Assembly: GCA_002943765.1 (NCBI GenBank)
Contig: PQWQ01000002.1
Location: 2,418,001 to 2,482,000, forward strand
From: Psoroptes ovis
Taxonomy: Eukaryota; Arthropoda; Arachnida; Sarcoptiformes; Psoroptidae
Length of the DNA: 64,000 nucleotides
Direction: 5' to 3'
Part shown: positions 49,601 to 61,631 of the stretch, piece by piece
How positions within the stretch are numbered: position 1 is the stretch's first letter
Layout of the letters: every line of letters begins with the position of its first letter
The notes under the pieces: model-generated
The model's input: the letters and a program-made list of their open reading frames with translations, nothing else
What the model was told of the DNA's origin: nothing
Databases searched by the model: none
Position numbers and translations under genes: made by a program

Positions 49601-51516
49601 GACGCATTGAGAGTTATGGTCAAAAATGCACAAAAATTTTGTCCGCCTCCTGAGAATTTAGTCGATAATATGGTCAAAATGATGGAAGTATATCAAACAC
49701 AGCTAGAAGATTTAGTCCATAAACGTACGCAGCAATTAAATGAAGAAAAAAAGAAAACTGAAACACTATTATATCAAATGTTGCCCGAAAGTGTTGCAAG
49801 ACAATTGATCACAGGCGAAACTGTTATACCAGAAACATTTGAGAATGTCACTATTTTCTTTTCAGATATTGTTGGATTCACTAAATTATCAGCCAGCAGT
49901 ACACCGATGGAAATAGTCACATTTTTAAACGATTTATATTGCCTATTTGATTCAATTGTAACTATGTACAATGTTTACAAAGTTGAAACTATAGGTGATG
50001 CATATATGGTGGTTTCAGGATTACCTTTACAGTATGATTACCATTATGTTGAAATCGCATCAATGGCATTAGAAATACTTGAAGCAATTAAAACATTCAA
50101 GATTAGACATCGGAAAAATGAACATTTGAGGCTTAGAATCGGATTACATTCAGGTGAATGAATGCGCTATTTTTGATGCTCAATCTTATAATGAAGCTCG
50201 AAAAACTAATTGATAAAATCTCAAATCAACATATAGGTCCAGTTGTAGCTGGAGTTGTTGGCACAAAAATGCCACGCTATTGTCTATTTGGTGATACCGT
50301 GAATACAGCATCCCGTATGGAAAGCAATGGTTGGTTGATTAAATTACTGAAACTTGAAAAAAATAATTTAAATGAATTCATTTTGAATCGATTAGGTGAA
50401 GCCCTAAAAATTCACATCAGCCCAGAATGTAGAAATTTGCTTGAGTCAACTAATGAGTTTATAATAAAAGAACGTGGGTATGTTACCTTGAAAGGTAAAG
50501 GTGATGTAAAAACTTATTGGCTCTGCGGGCATGTAAATGGTCCTCAATTGCGTTTTGATCATAGTAAATTCAGTTATATCGATTCACCATGGATCCAGCA
50601 ATCAAATCAGCAAAACGACAGCCAGAAAGATCATAAATCGCCGCAATTTTCTGCCATATTCAATGATAATTCAATCACTAGAAAAGGTTCATTAGTTAAT
50701 CATCATCAAAATGAATCCAACATAGCCAAATTTTACAAGAAACCGACTGGGGCTATGATCAACCCAAAGCAATCGAATCAAATTTTTTCGAAGTTGAAAA
50801 ATGCTCATAGTAGCTCATGTAATACATTCAAACCTAAAATTCAAAACAAACAAATTGATAATTCTATTGACAGCCAACAATTGAATAGTCCTAAAAGTAT
50901 TAAGAAAAATTGGCCATTTCGCATATTTCATCATAATCATAATTCAGATAGCAACAATAAATCACGGTCGAATTCAGCAAATAACCAAGCAAATCAGCCA
51001 AATCAACGGAATGTCAATACCAATTCAATGACATTCGAAAATGCTTTCAAGCCCATGAAGAGCCCTAAATTTATTACTAAATCTACAAGTTATAATGTAA
51101 TCGAAGCTGCAAATAACAGAAACACTAATCAACAATATAATGTCAATCCTATTTATTCTGAAAATTCGATGAACAATGATTTTCAATTTAACATAAATGC
51201 AATAGAAAATCATGATGATTCAGATAATAATGATAATAAAGATATCATTGAGCCTCTTTTAAGGAAATATAACAAAAAATTAAATAATAAAAAGCATGTT
51301 ACAAGAAAAAGTAGTTTACAAGAGGAAGATTATGAAGATTCAGATTATGGATTGAATATGTTCATCCCATTAAAAAATCAAAAAATTGACAATAAATCCA
51401 ACGGAGAATATATTCACAATTCTAATGAACATTCCAGTGGCAATTCTAATGGAATCGTTATTGCAATCGATAATGCCGATGATGATGTTATTGAAGATTC
51501 TTTTGTACCATCTTAA
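46643..51516 (+). CDS. Gyc76C: Receptor guanylyl cyclase, Gyc76C type (5' end missing)
   Basis: Single-pass receptor that makes cGMP. Exons 46643..47960, 48018..49020, 49140..50153, 50237..50329 and 50396..51516; at least 1515 residues. The first exon starts after TTTAG in the third codon position, so an upstream exon supplies the start. A hydrophobic LFIILIILLMI near its beginning looks like signal-peptide core. The ectodomain carries RQGLVISGAISYAIDYIN, FFGPEDTCEVEATIA, MISYKCANSAVS and the Cys pairs CCINQRRCC, which match Drosophila Gyc76C rather than Gyc32E. A TM helix (about nt 48420-48480) leads to a kinase-homology domain with HGNLKSTNC in place of the HRD catalytic loop, so it is a pseudokinase. 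The dimerisation coiled coil and cyclase domain follow (FSDIVGFTKLS, VETIGDAYMVVSGLP, MPRYCLFGDTVNTASRMESNG). The C-terminal 350 residues are Asn/Ser-rich. Confidence 0.9.
50330..50395 (+). other. 66-nt stop-free intron in the cyclase domain
   Basis: Flanked by GT and AG. Removing it joins RMESNG to EALKIHIS, the sequence expected in receptor cyclases. It is 22 codons long with no stop, so a retained-intron mRNA would stay in frame. Confidence 0.85.
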
Positions 51517-51721
51517 TAGTGATATCATAATCAAAATCCTTAGATTATTGAATCGCCACGCAAAGATGATTAAGCTAAACTTTTTCTCTAGTCACATCAA
51601 TATTTTCATGGATGAGTATGAATTCATTGATTGTCTTTCACCAAATCGAAAAATTAATTACAAGTTCAGATGCGTGAGGTAGAATAATGATCACATTATT
51701 AAGAGCATTAATTCTATCCGG

Positions 51722-53505
51722 CTAATCGCGCTCTTTTTTGTGTTTTTTCCAAAATCTTTTGACTTCCTCATGTCCGGCAGGTGTTACCACCAATAATCTC
51801 CTCGACGAATTTTCAAATAATATAACACCCAAATTCTATTTGAGAATGAAAATGCAAATGTAAAAAAACAGATAAATGAATAAATGTAAATAATTGTAAT
51901 ATGAAAAAAAACTTACATGTGCATATTTTCTCAATGCTTCATAATCAGTCTGTGAATTGAATTGTGAATACAGAATTCCATTGCAATATGAAATACGATT
52001 ACGTTCTTGTTCCCATAAAAATATTTGATCAATTATTGTACTTGGTATAACCGATTTCGAATACAATTTTCCTTTACAATTCAAATACATGTTCGGATGT
52101 GCATGCATGGATAAATAATTTGTTATTTGTTTTGCTGTAATACCATTTTTGAATGCTGTTCGTACTGAATCACGAGTGATGAGACCGACGATGAATTTGG
52201 GAAAACGATAATTTAATTCAATGAATAATGTAAGCAATGCTATTTGCAATGGTGATTCTGTTTGATCATCAAAAAATCATTAATTCATATTGACTTTTAA
52301 TTCAATTTTACCTGTATAAGCATAAACGCGATAATTGGTTTCAACCACTATGAAACCTTGTCTCTTATTATTAGACAATTGAACAGCATCTGATGATTGA
52401 TAATTTTGTCGTATACTTTCAAATAATCGTACCATTAATCGAGTTGGATAAAATCGGCCATCTTTTCTCTATGAAAAATTTCATTGAAATATAAAATCGA
52501 AATTGATTGAGCTAAACACTTACTTTACGCTGATATATCAAACCCATTTCTCTTAAATGTTGCAAAAATGATTGCATCGATTCACTTAGGCCATCGGTCG
52601 AATAACTCTTACAAGGAAAAAACAATTAATTGGGCTTTAATTTAAATTTTTCAAACACTACCTTTCCGAATGTTAAAAAAGTCAACTCAAATAAGAAACT
52701 GAGACATTCAATTATGTTGAAACCAAAACTTTCGACCAGTTCCAAATATTTGCGAATAAAATACCATACTTGTAAAGATATGTCCATTAATAAGAATTGA
52801 AATCCATTGGCAGTAATTGATATATCATTAGATTCAACGTCATTTTCGATTAATTTAGCATTAAATATAACTTTTTTAGTTATTTCACCAATATTTTCAT
52901 TATAGTCTTTTAATTTAACACCAGCCATAAAATTTAATATTGAATCCCAACGTTTATTAAATGAATAATTATCCAAAGTTTCAATATCAGGCTTATGTTT
53001 GTCTGCGCTCAAAGGATTGAAAATTGAACGTTTGGGTCCTCTAAATATAGTAACATCAATTTATGAAATTGTCTAAGAAATATAGAATGCATTCAACATA
53101 CCCTCCAAGCCATGATGTTTTAAGATTTTTTTGAAAAGTAGTATTCAATACACGAGCTGGCAGACCAGATTGCATTGGTGTTGATTTCCATATTTGTAGT
53201 CTTGTAAGCACATCAGCTGCTTCATTATAATCATTTATAGATTTAACCCATGATGTTATTACTGCTTGTGGAATCGGTTGTTCAATGAATATAAGTCGAA
53301 GAACAAAATTTTGAGCCATTGATGGCAATTCTCGGAACACTGCCAAACATGCTGATGGATATTCATACAATTGATTCAACAATATTGGATTCAATTTTTC
53401 TAAATAACTTAGTAAATCTAAGTTCATATCATCAAATTCTTGTTCTTTAGCACCAGCATTGATGCCATTGTTTGTTGATGATTTATTATTTAAATTATTC
53501 GTCAT
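51722..53505 (-). CDS. GTF2H4: TFIIH subunit p52 (GTF2H4/Tfb2)
   Basis: Core TFIIH subunit that anchors and stimulates the XPB helicase in transcription initiation and nucleotide-excision repair. Six exons on the minus strand: 53102..53505, 52662..53040, 52524..52607, 52312..52468, 51917..52257 and 51722..51835, all GT-AG and in frame; 492 residues (human 462). Landmarks: LLSYLEKLNPILLNQLYEYP, the splice-joined WLGGGPKRS, WDSILNFMAGV, exons 3-4 with GLSESMQSFLQHLREMGLIY and RKDGRFYPTRL, then GFIVVETNYRVYAYTESPLQIALL. The p8-binding C-terminal module is YAHNLGVILFENSSRRLLVV ending in a basic KKHKKERD. Convergent with the guanylyl cyclase, stops 205 bp apart. Confidence 0.95.
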
Positions 53506-53733
53506 TCTGTAATCATGACAATAATAAGAACTAAATTTATAAATTTATTTCAAATTTTTTTTATTTTTTTAAATAATCAAAAATGAAACCCGCAAGCATT
53601 GAAAATAATGTCTAAAAATTCATATACAATGTATTCGTGTATTTTATTCAAATTTTTTTTACAGATTTTAGCATTTTATAAGGTAGCTTCGGTCATAATA
53701 ATAATCATTATCATCAATTATATTTATATTGAT

Positions 53734-54381
53734 TCACTCTTTTGTTCCTTCATTTTTATTTTTCTTTTTTTCTTTCAAAGTTTTTAATGAACCAAATTGT
53801 TTGGATATTTTCAATAATTCAATTAAACCATTACGTTCAATACGTAATTGTTCTAATTTTTCAATTTGTTTTAAAATAATATTTACATTAACATCTGATA
53901 TTTTTTCATTAAATAATTCAATTATTTTTTGTGTGTGTACCGATGATTTGATTACTTCCGATTTCATATGATTTCTATGATAATTTTCATTTTGTCTCAT
54001 AATGTTTTCATTACAATTTTTAGATTTTTGTAACAATAATAATATTAATTGACGATATTTAAACATGATAAGCTCTAAAGAGAATTCATATTCTTGTAGT
54101 TGTTGCCGTAGTATTTGATTTTTTCTTCGTAATTTGTGAACTTTTGTACTTTCATTTTGTATAGCTTCGATAACGATCGAACTTTCATTTGCATTTGATT
54201 TATTAACAATGTCAATAGGTTGTGGTTGTGATGATCCAGATATATCTAACCAATTGATTGATTGTTCGATTTGTTTACGTATTTCGATTATTCCTTCAAA
54301 TAGATTATCTGCGTCTAATTTATTTTTATCCAACGATTTTGTTATCGTTTTCATTTGATGTATTAATGGTATTAGTGACAT
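53734..54381 (-). CDS. FGFR1OP2: SIKE1/FGFR1OP2-family coiled-coil protein
   Basis: Single-exon, 215-residue, largely helical protein. The segment IQNESTKVHKLRRKNQILR followed by QQLQEYEFSLELIMFKYR matches the core of vertebrate SIKE1 and FGFR1OP2 (IQQENRQIRELQQENKELR, then LELIMSKYR). These proteins are subunits of STRIPAK phosphatase-kinase complexes. The C-terminal part corresponds to the second coiled coil but is shorter than in vertebrates and ends in a Lys-rich tail. Located 241 bp from the divergent carboxypeptidase start. Vertebrates have two paralogues, so the symbol marks the family rather than strict orthology. Confidence 0.8.
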   Translation of the reverse strand: MSLIPLIHQMKTITKSLDKNKLDADNLFEGIIEIRKQIEQSINWLDISGSSQPQPIDIVNKSNANESSIVIEAIQNESTKVHKLRRKNQILRQQLQEYEFSLELIMFKYRQLILLLLQKSKNCNENIMRQNENYHRNHMKSEVIKSSVHTQKIIELFNEKISDVNVNIILKQIEKLEQLRIERNGLIELLKISKQFGSLKTLKEKKKNKNEGTKE

Positions 54382-54622
54382 GTTTTGATGTTTTCTGGTC
54401 GATATTTATATTAGATCTATTCAAGACAGAAATTAAAAGAACAAAAGCAACTAGATAAGTCTAAATAAATAAAATAAAATTTATCAAAGTACTTGATTAA
54501 TTCAAGTGTCTTTTCTTTCTTTTTTTTTTGTTACAATTTTAAAACTCAATTTTTAAAGGAAATGATTCATAATTAGCAAATGTGGACATAGATTCTCACA
54601 ACAGAACTCAGTTCATCTCAAA
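54382..54622. promoter_or_regulatory. Probable shared promoter region
   Basis: 241 bp between the divergent starts of the SIKE-family gene and the carboxypeptidase. No specific element identified. Confidence 0.4.
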
Positions 54623-56077
54623 ATGAGACATTTAATTTTAACGAGTTTAATTTTCAATTCACTAATCGGAATTATTTCAGCTGAAAATGGTGAATATCCT
54701 ACCGATCTTGTTGAACATTTACCTGGTCTTAATTTTCCTTTGAATTTCAAACAATTTTCTGGCTATTTGCATGCAAGCAATGATGTTTATCTACATTATT
54801 GGCTATTTGAAAGTCAACATGATCCTATTAATGATCCTTTGGTCTTTTGGTTCAACGGAGGTCCAGGTAGCAGTTCACTTTTAGGTGCATTGACTGAGAA
54901 TGGACCATTTCGTATTGATTCAAATGAGAATGTACAAATGAATAATTTCTCATGGAATTCTAAAGCAAACATGGTATATATTGAATCACCAGCAGGTGTT
55001 GGATTCAGTTATAAACTTGATAAGAACTATACAACCAACGATAACATAACGGCTGATAATAATTATTTTGCGATTGAAAATTTTTTCGAAAAATTTCCTA
55101 AGTTTAGAAATCATGATCTTTATATTACTGGCGAAAGTTATGGTGGCATCTATATACCAACATTATCGGTGAAATTATTATAAATTTCGTAAAAATTTCA
55201 AAGGTTTTGCCGTTGGTAATGGTGCACATCATTTTGAATTCTTATACAATTCACGTGTTCACTTTCTATATCATCATACAATTATTGAAGATTTGAAATG
55301 GGAAAAATTGATGCGTGTTTGCTGTCCAAACAACGACAAACATGATGAAAACTGTAATTTCTATAAGAGTTCAAATCCGATGTGCAAAAAAGAAATAAAA
55401 AACATTTCCGTTTCAATCCGTAGAAATTTCGATCCATATAATTTATATCATTGGATGTGTTTTGATCCTATTAATGATCAATCAATGACTGAAAACATAG
55501 TCGCAGATGATTTTATGGCTATCCTCAGAGCATCTTCAAGACAATTTCTAATTGGCACAAATAGTCGTTCATTTAATGCTAAATTTGCTGCACCAACTGT
55601 TGACTATCAAGCATTGAAACGATATATGAATCGTCATGAGACACAAAAAGCACTGAATATTAATTCGAACTCAAAATCATTATGGAATTATAATTCTGAT
55701 GATATAAATTACACTAATTTATATCAAGATATGAGTAAACATGTTATATTATTGATAAATTCAGGTATTAAAGGTTTGATTTATAATGGTGATTTCGATA
55801 CCGTTTGTAATTATCTCGGTAATAAATGGTGAGTTTTCTCATCATAAATAATCAAATATTTATTTTTGTTTCACTTATCAGGTTTGTCGAAAATCTTGGT
55901 TTCAAAGCGAGTAGCGAATATTTACCTTGGAAATATAATAATCAAATTGCAGGCTTTGAAAAACGTTATGCAAATAACAAATTAATTTATAAAACAATAA
56001 TGGGTAGTGGTCATATGGTGCCGATGGATCAGCCAGGACCGAGTCAAGCTTTGTTTTATGAATTTTTACAATTATAG
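54623..56077 (+). CDS. Serine carboxypeptidase (cathepsin A-like) interrupted by a frameshift
   Basis: S10 peptidase resembling lysosomal protective protein/cathepsin A. The signal peptide is residues 1-20 (MRHLILTSLIFNSLIGIISA). All catalytic parts are visible: the oxyanion region FWFNGGPGSSSLLGAL, Ser in ITGESYGGIYIP, Asp in LIYNGDFDTVCN and His in MGSGHMVPMDQPGPS. Reading is continuous at 54623..55180, then meets TAA at 55181. From 55182 the +1 frame continues as the expected family sequence (FKGFAVGNG) to 55828, and after a GT-AG intron (55829..55881) to the stop at 56077. One extra base near 55181 would explain this. Everything after the break is conserved, including two catalytic residues, so either a sequencing or assembly indel or a very recent disabling mutation fits. 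I report the break as read and do not correct it. Confidence 0.85.
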
Positions 56078-56336
56078 TCAAAATAATTATAATAAAAACC
56101 GTAACATTTAAAAATACCTGATAATTACAATTGGCCAAATAAAATAACGGATTTATTTTTTGTTTACATTTTTTTCAAAAAAAAAATAAACTAATAAAAA
56201 TATCGATAGTTTCGTCCTATCAATATTTTGATAGCCAGTTGCGAAAGTTATCGGTGCACACACGTGCTTACATTCCTATTTTGAGGTTTTATTCTGGTTA
56301 ATTTTGGACCTCATTTGAATTCAATAATTGCCCAAA

Positions 56337-58491
56337 ATGACGAAATCAACCGGAGGAACTTTTCCATCTATGAATCTTTGTAAACCAGTATTAAAAGGTA
56401 TTTATAAAAAAGGTTACACTAAACCTACACCGATTCAACGTAAAGCAATACCTACGATATTGAATGGTCAAGATGTTGTCGCAATGGCACGTACTGGAAG
56501 CGGTAAAACTGCTGCGTTTCTCATACCTATTATACAAAAACTTCAATCACATAAAATTGAAAAGGGTGCTAGAGCACTAATATTATCACCAACTCGTGAA
56601 TTAGCTCTGCAGACATATAAATTTGCAAAAGAATTCGCACGATTCACTGATTTAAAGTGTGAAACTATTCTTGGTGGCGATTCGATGGAACGTCAATTTG
56701 AAAAGATACATGAAAATCCAGATATCCTTATCGCAACACCTGGTAGACTTCTACATATCGCTATTGAAATGAATCTTAAATTTTCTGCAATCGAAATGGT
56801 CGTTTTTGATGAAGCTGATCGTCTATTCGAAATGGGATTTAAAGATCAATTAATGGAAATTTTATCACGTTTACCATCTAATAAACAAACATTATTATTT
56901 TCAGCAACATTGCCTCAAATGATTATCGACTTTACTAAAGCCGGTTTAACCGATCCTGTGCTCATACGGTTAGATATCGATATGAAATTGAATGAAAATT
57001 TAAAATTGATACATTTACAATGCAGAAATGAAGACAAATTGGCTATACTGCTATTTTTGATAAAAAAGATAATCAATTCAAATGAGCAAACAATTGTATT
57101 CATGCCTACAAGACATCATATTGAATATGTACATGAGATATTAGATAAATGTTCTATCGAATCAACATATTTATACAGTAGTTTAGATTCTGAAGCTCGC
57201 AAATTAAATATACGAAAATTCTATTTGAAAAAAGTTCATATATTACTTGTGACTGATTTAGCTGCCAGAGGTGTTGACATACCATTGCTAGATAATGTTA
57301 TTAATTTTAATTTTCCCACAAATTCAAAATTATTTTTACATCGGATTGGACGTACTGCTAGAGCTGGTAACAGTGGCTGCGCATATTCATTAATTTCCAG
57401 TGATGAATTACCATATTTATTCCAATTGAATTTATTTTTGAATCAAGATTTCAAATTAGCTAAATCAACCATAGATAACAATGAAAATGACATAAATGAA
57501 AATATATATGGCACAGTGCCGCAGACAATAATTGATGAGCAAAATGATATTATCAAAAAATTACACCAAAATATTTTTGAATTAGATTCAATGAAAAACG
57601 TATGTGAAAAAGCATATAAACAATATTGGAAAACGAAATCAATAGTTGACAATGAATCGATTAGAAAAATGAAAGAATTTATCAAATCAGAAGGATCAAC
57701 AATCGGTTATCATCCAATATTCATTAAACAGTTCGACAATGAAGATTTAGGATCAGAAAATGAACGTATCAAAATGTTGAACTCAATTAAATCATATAAA
57801 CCGAATGCAAATATATTTGAAGTGAATAGAATGAAAAACAAATCGAAAGCATTAAAAAATCCTGTTGATAATAAGCGAAATGAATCAATTTCCGAAGATT
57901 CAAAGAAGAAAAATTTTAAAGATGATTCATTCTATATCGAGCATCAAGCAAACAATTATCAGTATGAAAAACAATTACAGTTACAGTCATCATTTGATGT
58001 TGAACTGAAACAATCTATCATTGATTTCAATGGTGATGAAAAAGGACAAATTGGAAAAAATCGAAATCAATTGAAATGGTAATTCATTTTTAATATTTAG
58101 TAATTGTTAATAATTTTTAATGATACTCACCTTTGCACAATTTAGGGATCGAAAACGTAAAAAATTTACAACCGGCGATGAATCGGCGAAAAAAATTAAA
58201 AAAATTCGTACCGAAAATGGAAATTGGATCAATGAATCATACAACACAGGAATATATGAAAAATGGAAGAAAAAATGGAAAATTGATTCGAATGAAAACG
58301 TTTCAAACATGGAAATGTCTAAGCAAAGAAAAAAATCCAAGAATAGTAAACAGCAGAAACGGCCAATAAAACGTGAATTAAAAACTAAAGATGAAATATT
58401 TAAAGAACGGAAACGTTTAGAGCGTATTCAAACGCATCAAAAGCAAAGAAAAAAGGCTAAAAATCAAAAAATGAAAAAATCCAAAAGATAA
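56337..58491 (+). CDS. DDX54: DDX54/Dbp10 DEAD-box RNA helicase
   Basis: Nucleolar ATP-dependent RNA helicase of large-subunit ribosome biogenesis. Exons 56337..58078 and 58146..58491; 695 residues (human 881). The ATG chosen follows an in-frame non-ATG extension. Motifs in order: FPSMNLCKPVLKGIYKKGY (Q-motif lead-in) with PTPIQRKAIP, ARTGSGKT (Walker A, about residues 51-58), PTRELALQ, TPGRL, DEAD (about 158-161), SAT, and HRIGRTARAG (about 336-345). The splice junction recreates LKWDRKRKKF, a DDX54/Dbp10 C-terminal hallmark, and the tail is strongly basic (KQRKKAKNQKMKKSKR), suiting a nucleolar protein. The usual acidic N-terminal extension is missing. Confidence 0.94.
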
Positions 58492-58635
58492 AATTCTTTT
58501 GAAAATTTTCGGTCATGCCCTCTATGAGTTAGAATTTTTTTTCAAAATTTGTACTTTTTGTCACGTGATCAAAATAAACTTTTTTGTTTTCATTTTTAAA
58601 TTTTGAACAATTTTCAATTTCAATTGAAAGAAAAT

Positions 58636-60994
58636 ATGTTCGACAAAATATCTTCTACCAATCAAAATTGTTTACATGAATTTGAAAATATTCTTGAACA
58701 TTTTGTTGACTGTCATCATTCAGATATATTGAATTACAATTCAACTTCGGACTATAGTCATAGTGATCATTTTGATGATGAAAAACGTGAAAAAATCTTG
58801 AATTCATTAAGTAAAATACCATTCAATATCGATGATAATTCTAGCGACGATGAAGACAATAATGACGATAAAAATGATATTATCGATGATGTAAAATCAA
58901 AAGAATTAGTAGAATTGAATTCTAAACTTGATAATATTGTAAAAGATATTGATGAATATTATTCAAAATGCAGAAATTCAGACATTCTGTCGAAACGTTT
59001 GTCAAACGAATTAGAAGCATTGATTCCCATCAATATATCAACATATGATGATGATCTTTATTCAATACAATTACATTTAAAACGTTTACTTAAAGATAAT
59101 TACGAAACATATCAAAATAATCTTAGATCTTGGTTTACATCTAAAATAAGTCATAAAGAATTCATAAATACATTGAATTCAATTTTGAAGGAAAAATATT
59201 GGAAACAAGTTCATAATAGATACATAGAATGCATATTGAAACAAGCTGATATGAGTAGAATATCAATCACGTCCGAGTATTTTAATTATACTAAATACAT
59301 CAAGAAAATTTTATTCAACAAAAATTATAAATTGAAATATAATCATAAAAGTAAAAAAAATGAATTCATTGGAGTTTTTCATGATTTACTTGTTTCCAAA
59401 TTTCCATCGGTCCGAATGTCATCAATGCACACGATTGAAAAACCTTCAAAATCTGCCAACGATGAACAAATCAAAATTGACTCAAATAACGATTCAAATG
59501 ATTCAAATGATCTACTTATTGTCAAAAAACGTAAGCGTAAACGTTTCATGAGAATAGTTGATGATGATGATGAAAAACATAATCATAATGAGAATCGACT
59601 AAAATCAACGGAATGCGATGAAACTGATGAAGATGATCAAATATTAATCGGAACAAATTTGAAAAATAAACGCAAGAAAACTAGGTTAATACAATCAAGT
59701 GATGAAGAGGATAATTCAAATTCAGTTGAATTTTATGATTCGTACAATTCTAATAATATGGATGCAAAATCAAGTGGTCCATTAAAAACGACGATAACGA
59801 TTCAAAATAATTCTGATTCGAATAACGCAAATTTTTCATTATTGAGTAAATTATTGAGCAATTCAAGTTCAAACACATCCAATCATGATGATAATAATGA
59901 TGAATCATCATTATCATCGAAATTTCTTCATTCGAACGGTGAATCGAATGATCAGTTTCAATATATTGGTAATTTAGATTCAAATTCACAAGATTATAGC
60001 CAATCATCTGAAAGCTCAAAAATTTCAAACTTCGATGAAAATTCAATAATGGATAATAATACTAATTTAGATGCTGATCCGAATTCAGTGTTGAATTTGT
60101 TTGAAAAATTTGATCCAATTTTGAATGTAAAATTTGATAATTTCAAAAATATCACGAACAAAGTTTTGACTCCCTCAATCGATGAAAAAATAGATAAAAA
60201 TGATATCGATAAATGTGATAAAATGATAAAAAATATGAATTCCACCGAAAAAATGGATAAATTCAGAAACTGTTATCAAGAAATATCATTGCCAGATAAT
60301 GTTAGATTGAATTTGCGTATTTCGCAATTGGCTATGCTAAAAGGCTTCAATGTTGTCGATAAAAATGTAACTAATTTGTGTAATATTGCATTAAAAGTAA
60401 GTAATCAATAACATATTTTCATCAACTTTCAATATTAATATTTAAAATCATTTTCATTGATAAATAATTCTATAGAATTTTATGCGTAACATTCTCACAC
60501 AATTAATCAGCAGCCGAAATTCATTTTTATTGTATAACAAGCGCATTATTTATTGTATTGGTGATCGATGCTGTAATCCTTATTTAAGAAATTCATCAAA
60601 TAAATCAACAAGACATTCAGAATTTAATTCCAATCATTTCGATCAAAATTCATCCTTGGAAACATTACACTTGAATACAATTTCATCTAAGTCATCTAAC
60701 CTTGATCTTAATGAATTGGTGTTCACACCAAATGATCAAATTAATTTGATTGAAAATTCTTCATTGGATGATGATGATTATAATGATTATAACTACGATC
60801 GACTAAGAAAATTTCGAAAAATTTCTAAAGAATTAATCATCAATAAAAATTTGCCAACTAAACAAAATCAATCATTAAATTTATATAATTTATATGAATT
60901 ATTAAACACAAATCGTTCGTTGATTCCCTGTGTACCAGTTTGGTCACGTTCATTATATCGCACAATAGCTGCTTTCAATAATCTTAATGATTGA
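58636..60994 (+). CDS. TADA1: TADA1 (ADA1), SAGA complex subunit
   Basis: Structural subunit of the SAGA histone acetyltransferase core, pairing through a histone-fold. Exons 58636..60396 and 60476..60994; 759 residues, more than twice human TADA1 (335). Conserved blocks: YQNNLRSWFTSKISHKEFIN (human [21 protein letters not shown]), the histone-fold-like block RISQLAMLKGFNVVDKNVTN spliced to IALKNFMRNILTQLISSRNS, YLRNSSN, and LYNLYELLNTNRSLIPCVPV (human [20 protein letters not shown]). The added length is an acidic N-terminus and a 280-residue Asn/Ser/Asp-rich spacer between the first block and the histone-fold. Lies 144 bp behind DDX54 on the same strand. Confidence 0.88.
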
Positions 60995-61631
60995 ATTTTT
61001 TGACATTTGATCTAAAACTGACTGCGTATATCTGATTTGAACGATAAAATAAAATAAATTTGATATTTTAAAAATGTTTTCTTTTTTTCGATTAAAATTC
61101 AAAGAAAAATTTTGAATCATAATCAGACAATATTGAAGTTAAAATCTCGGATGAAATATCACATGGATATCATTGATTCATCAATTTTCGCTCATTAATT
61201 TAGATAAAAATTATCATTTATTTTGTATATTTGATACTCAGTGATAATTTGAAATTGATTCAAATCATCACAACAAATATAATGAAAATTTCTTGTTTAG
61301 AGTGTAAAGCAAATTAGAAAAGAAAGATGCGATGATTATGATTCAAGTTTAAATGCTAATTATGAATAGATTGTTGCAATTTTGATTAGTACAAACTTTT
61401 TAATTATGATAGTGAGTAATCAATAATTGATATTGATCAGTAAATTAATTAAATTAATCGATTTCTTTTCATCTTTCTTTTGTATTTCATCAAAGGAAAT
61501 TTTTTGATTAATTTTTTCTTGTGAAAATTTTGATTTAAAAAACTTATAAAAATATTTATTCATCCATCAATCATTTATTTGAATTTATTTTGACATTTCT
61601 TAATTAACATTTGACATTTTGAACACCACAA
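60995..61631. other. Intergenic region between TADA1 and the zinc transporter
   Basis: 637 bp, AT-rich, with AATAAA candidates for TADA1 near 61050. No gene seen; presumed to contain the zinc transporter promoter. Confidence 0.5.

Noticed and set aside
49174..49677. 167-codon minus-strand frame
   Set aside because: Antisense to the kinase-homology domain of the guanylyl cyclase; the sense strand is clearly conserved.
55160..55200. Explaining the carboxypeptidase break by a small intron
   Set aside because: The only GT-AG pair nearby would remove 35 nt, delete conserved residues and still leave the wrong frame.
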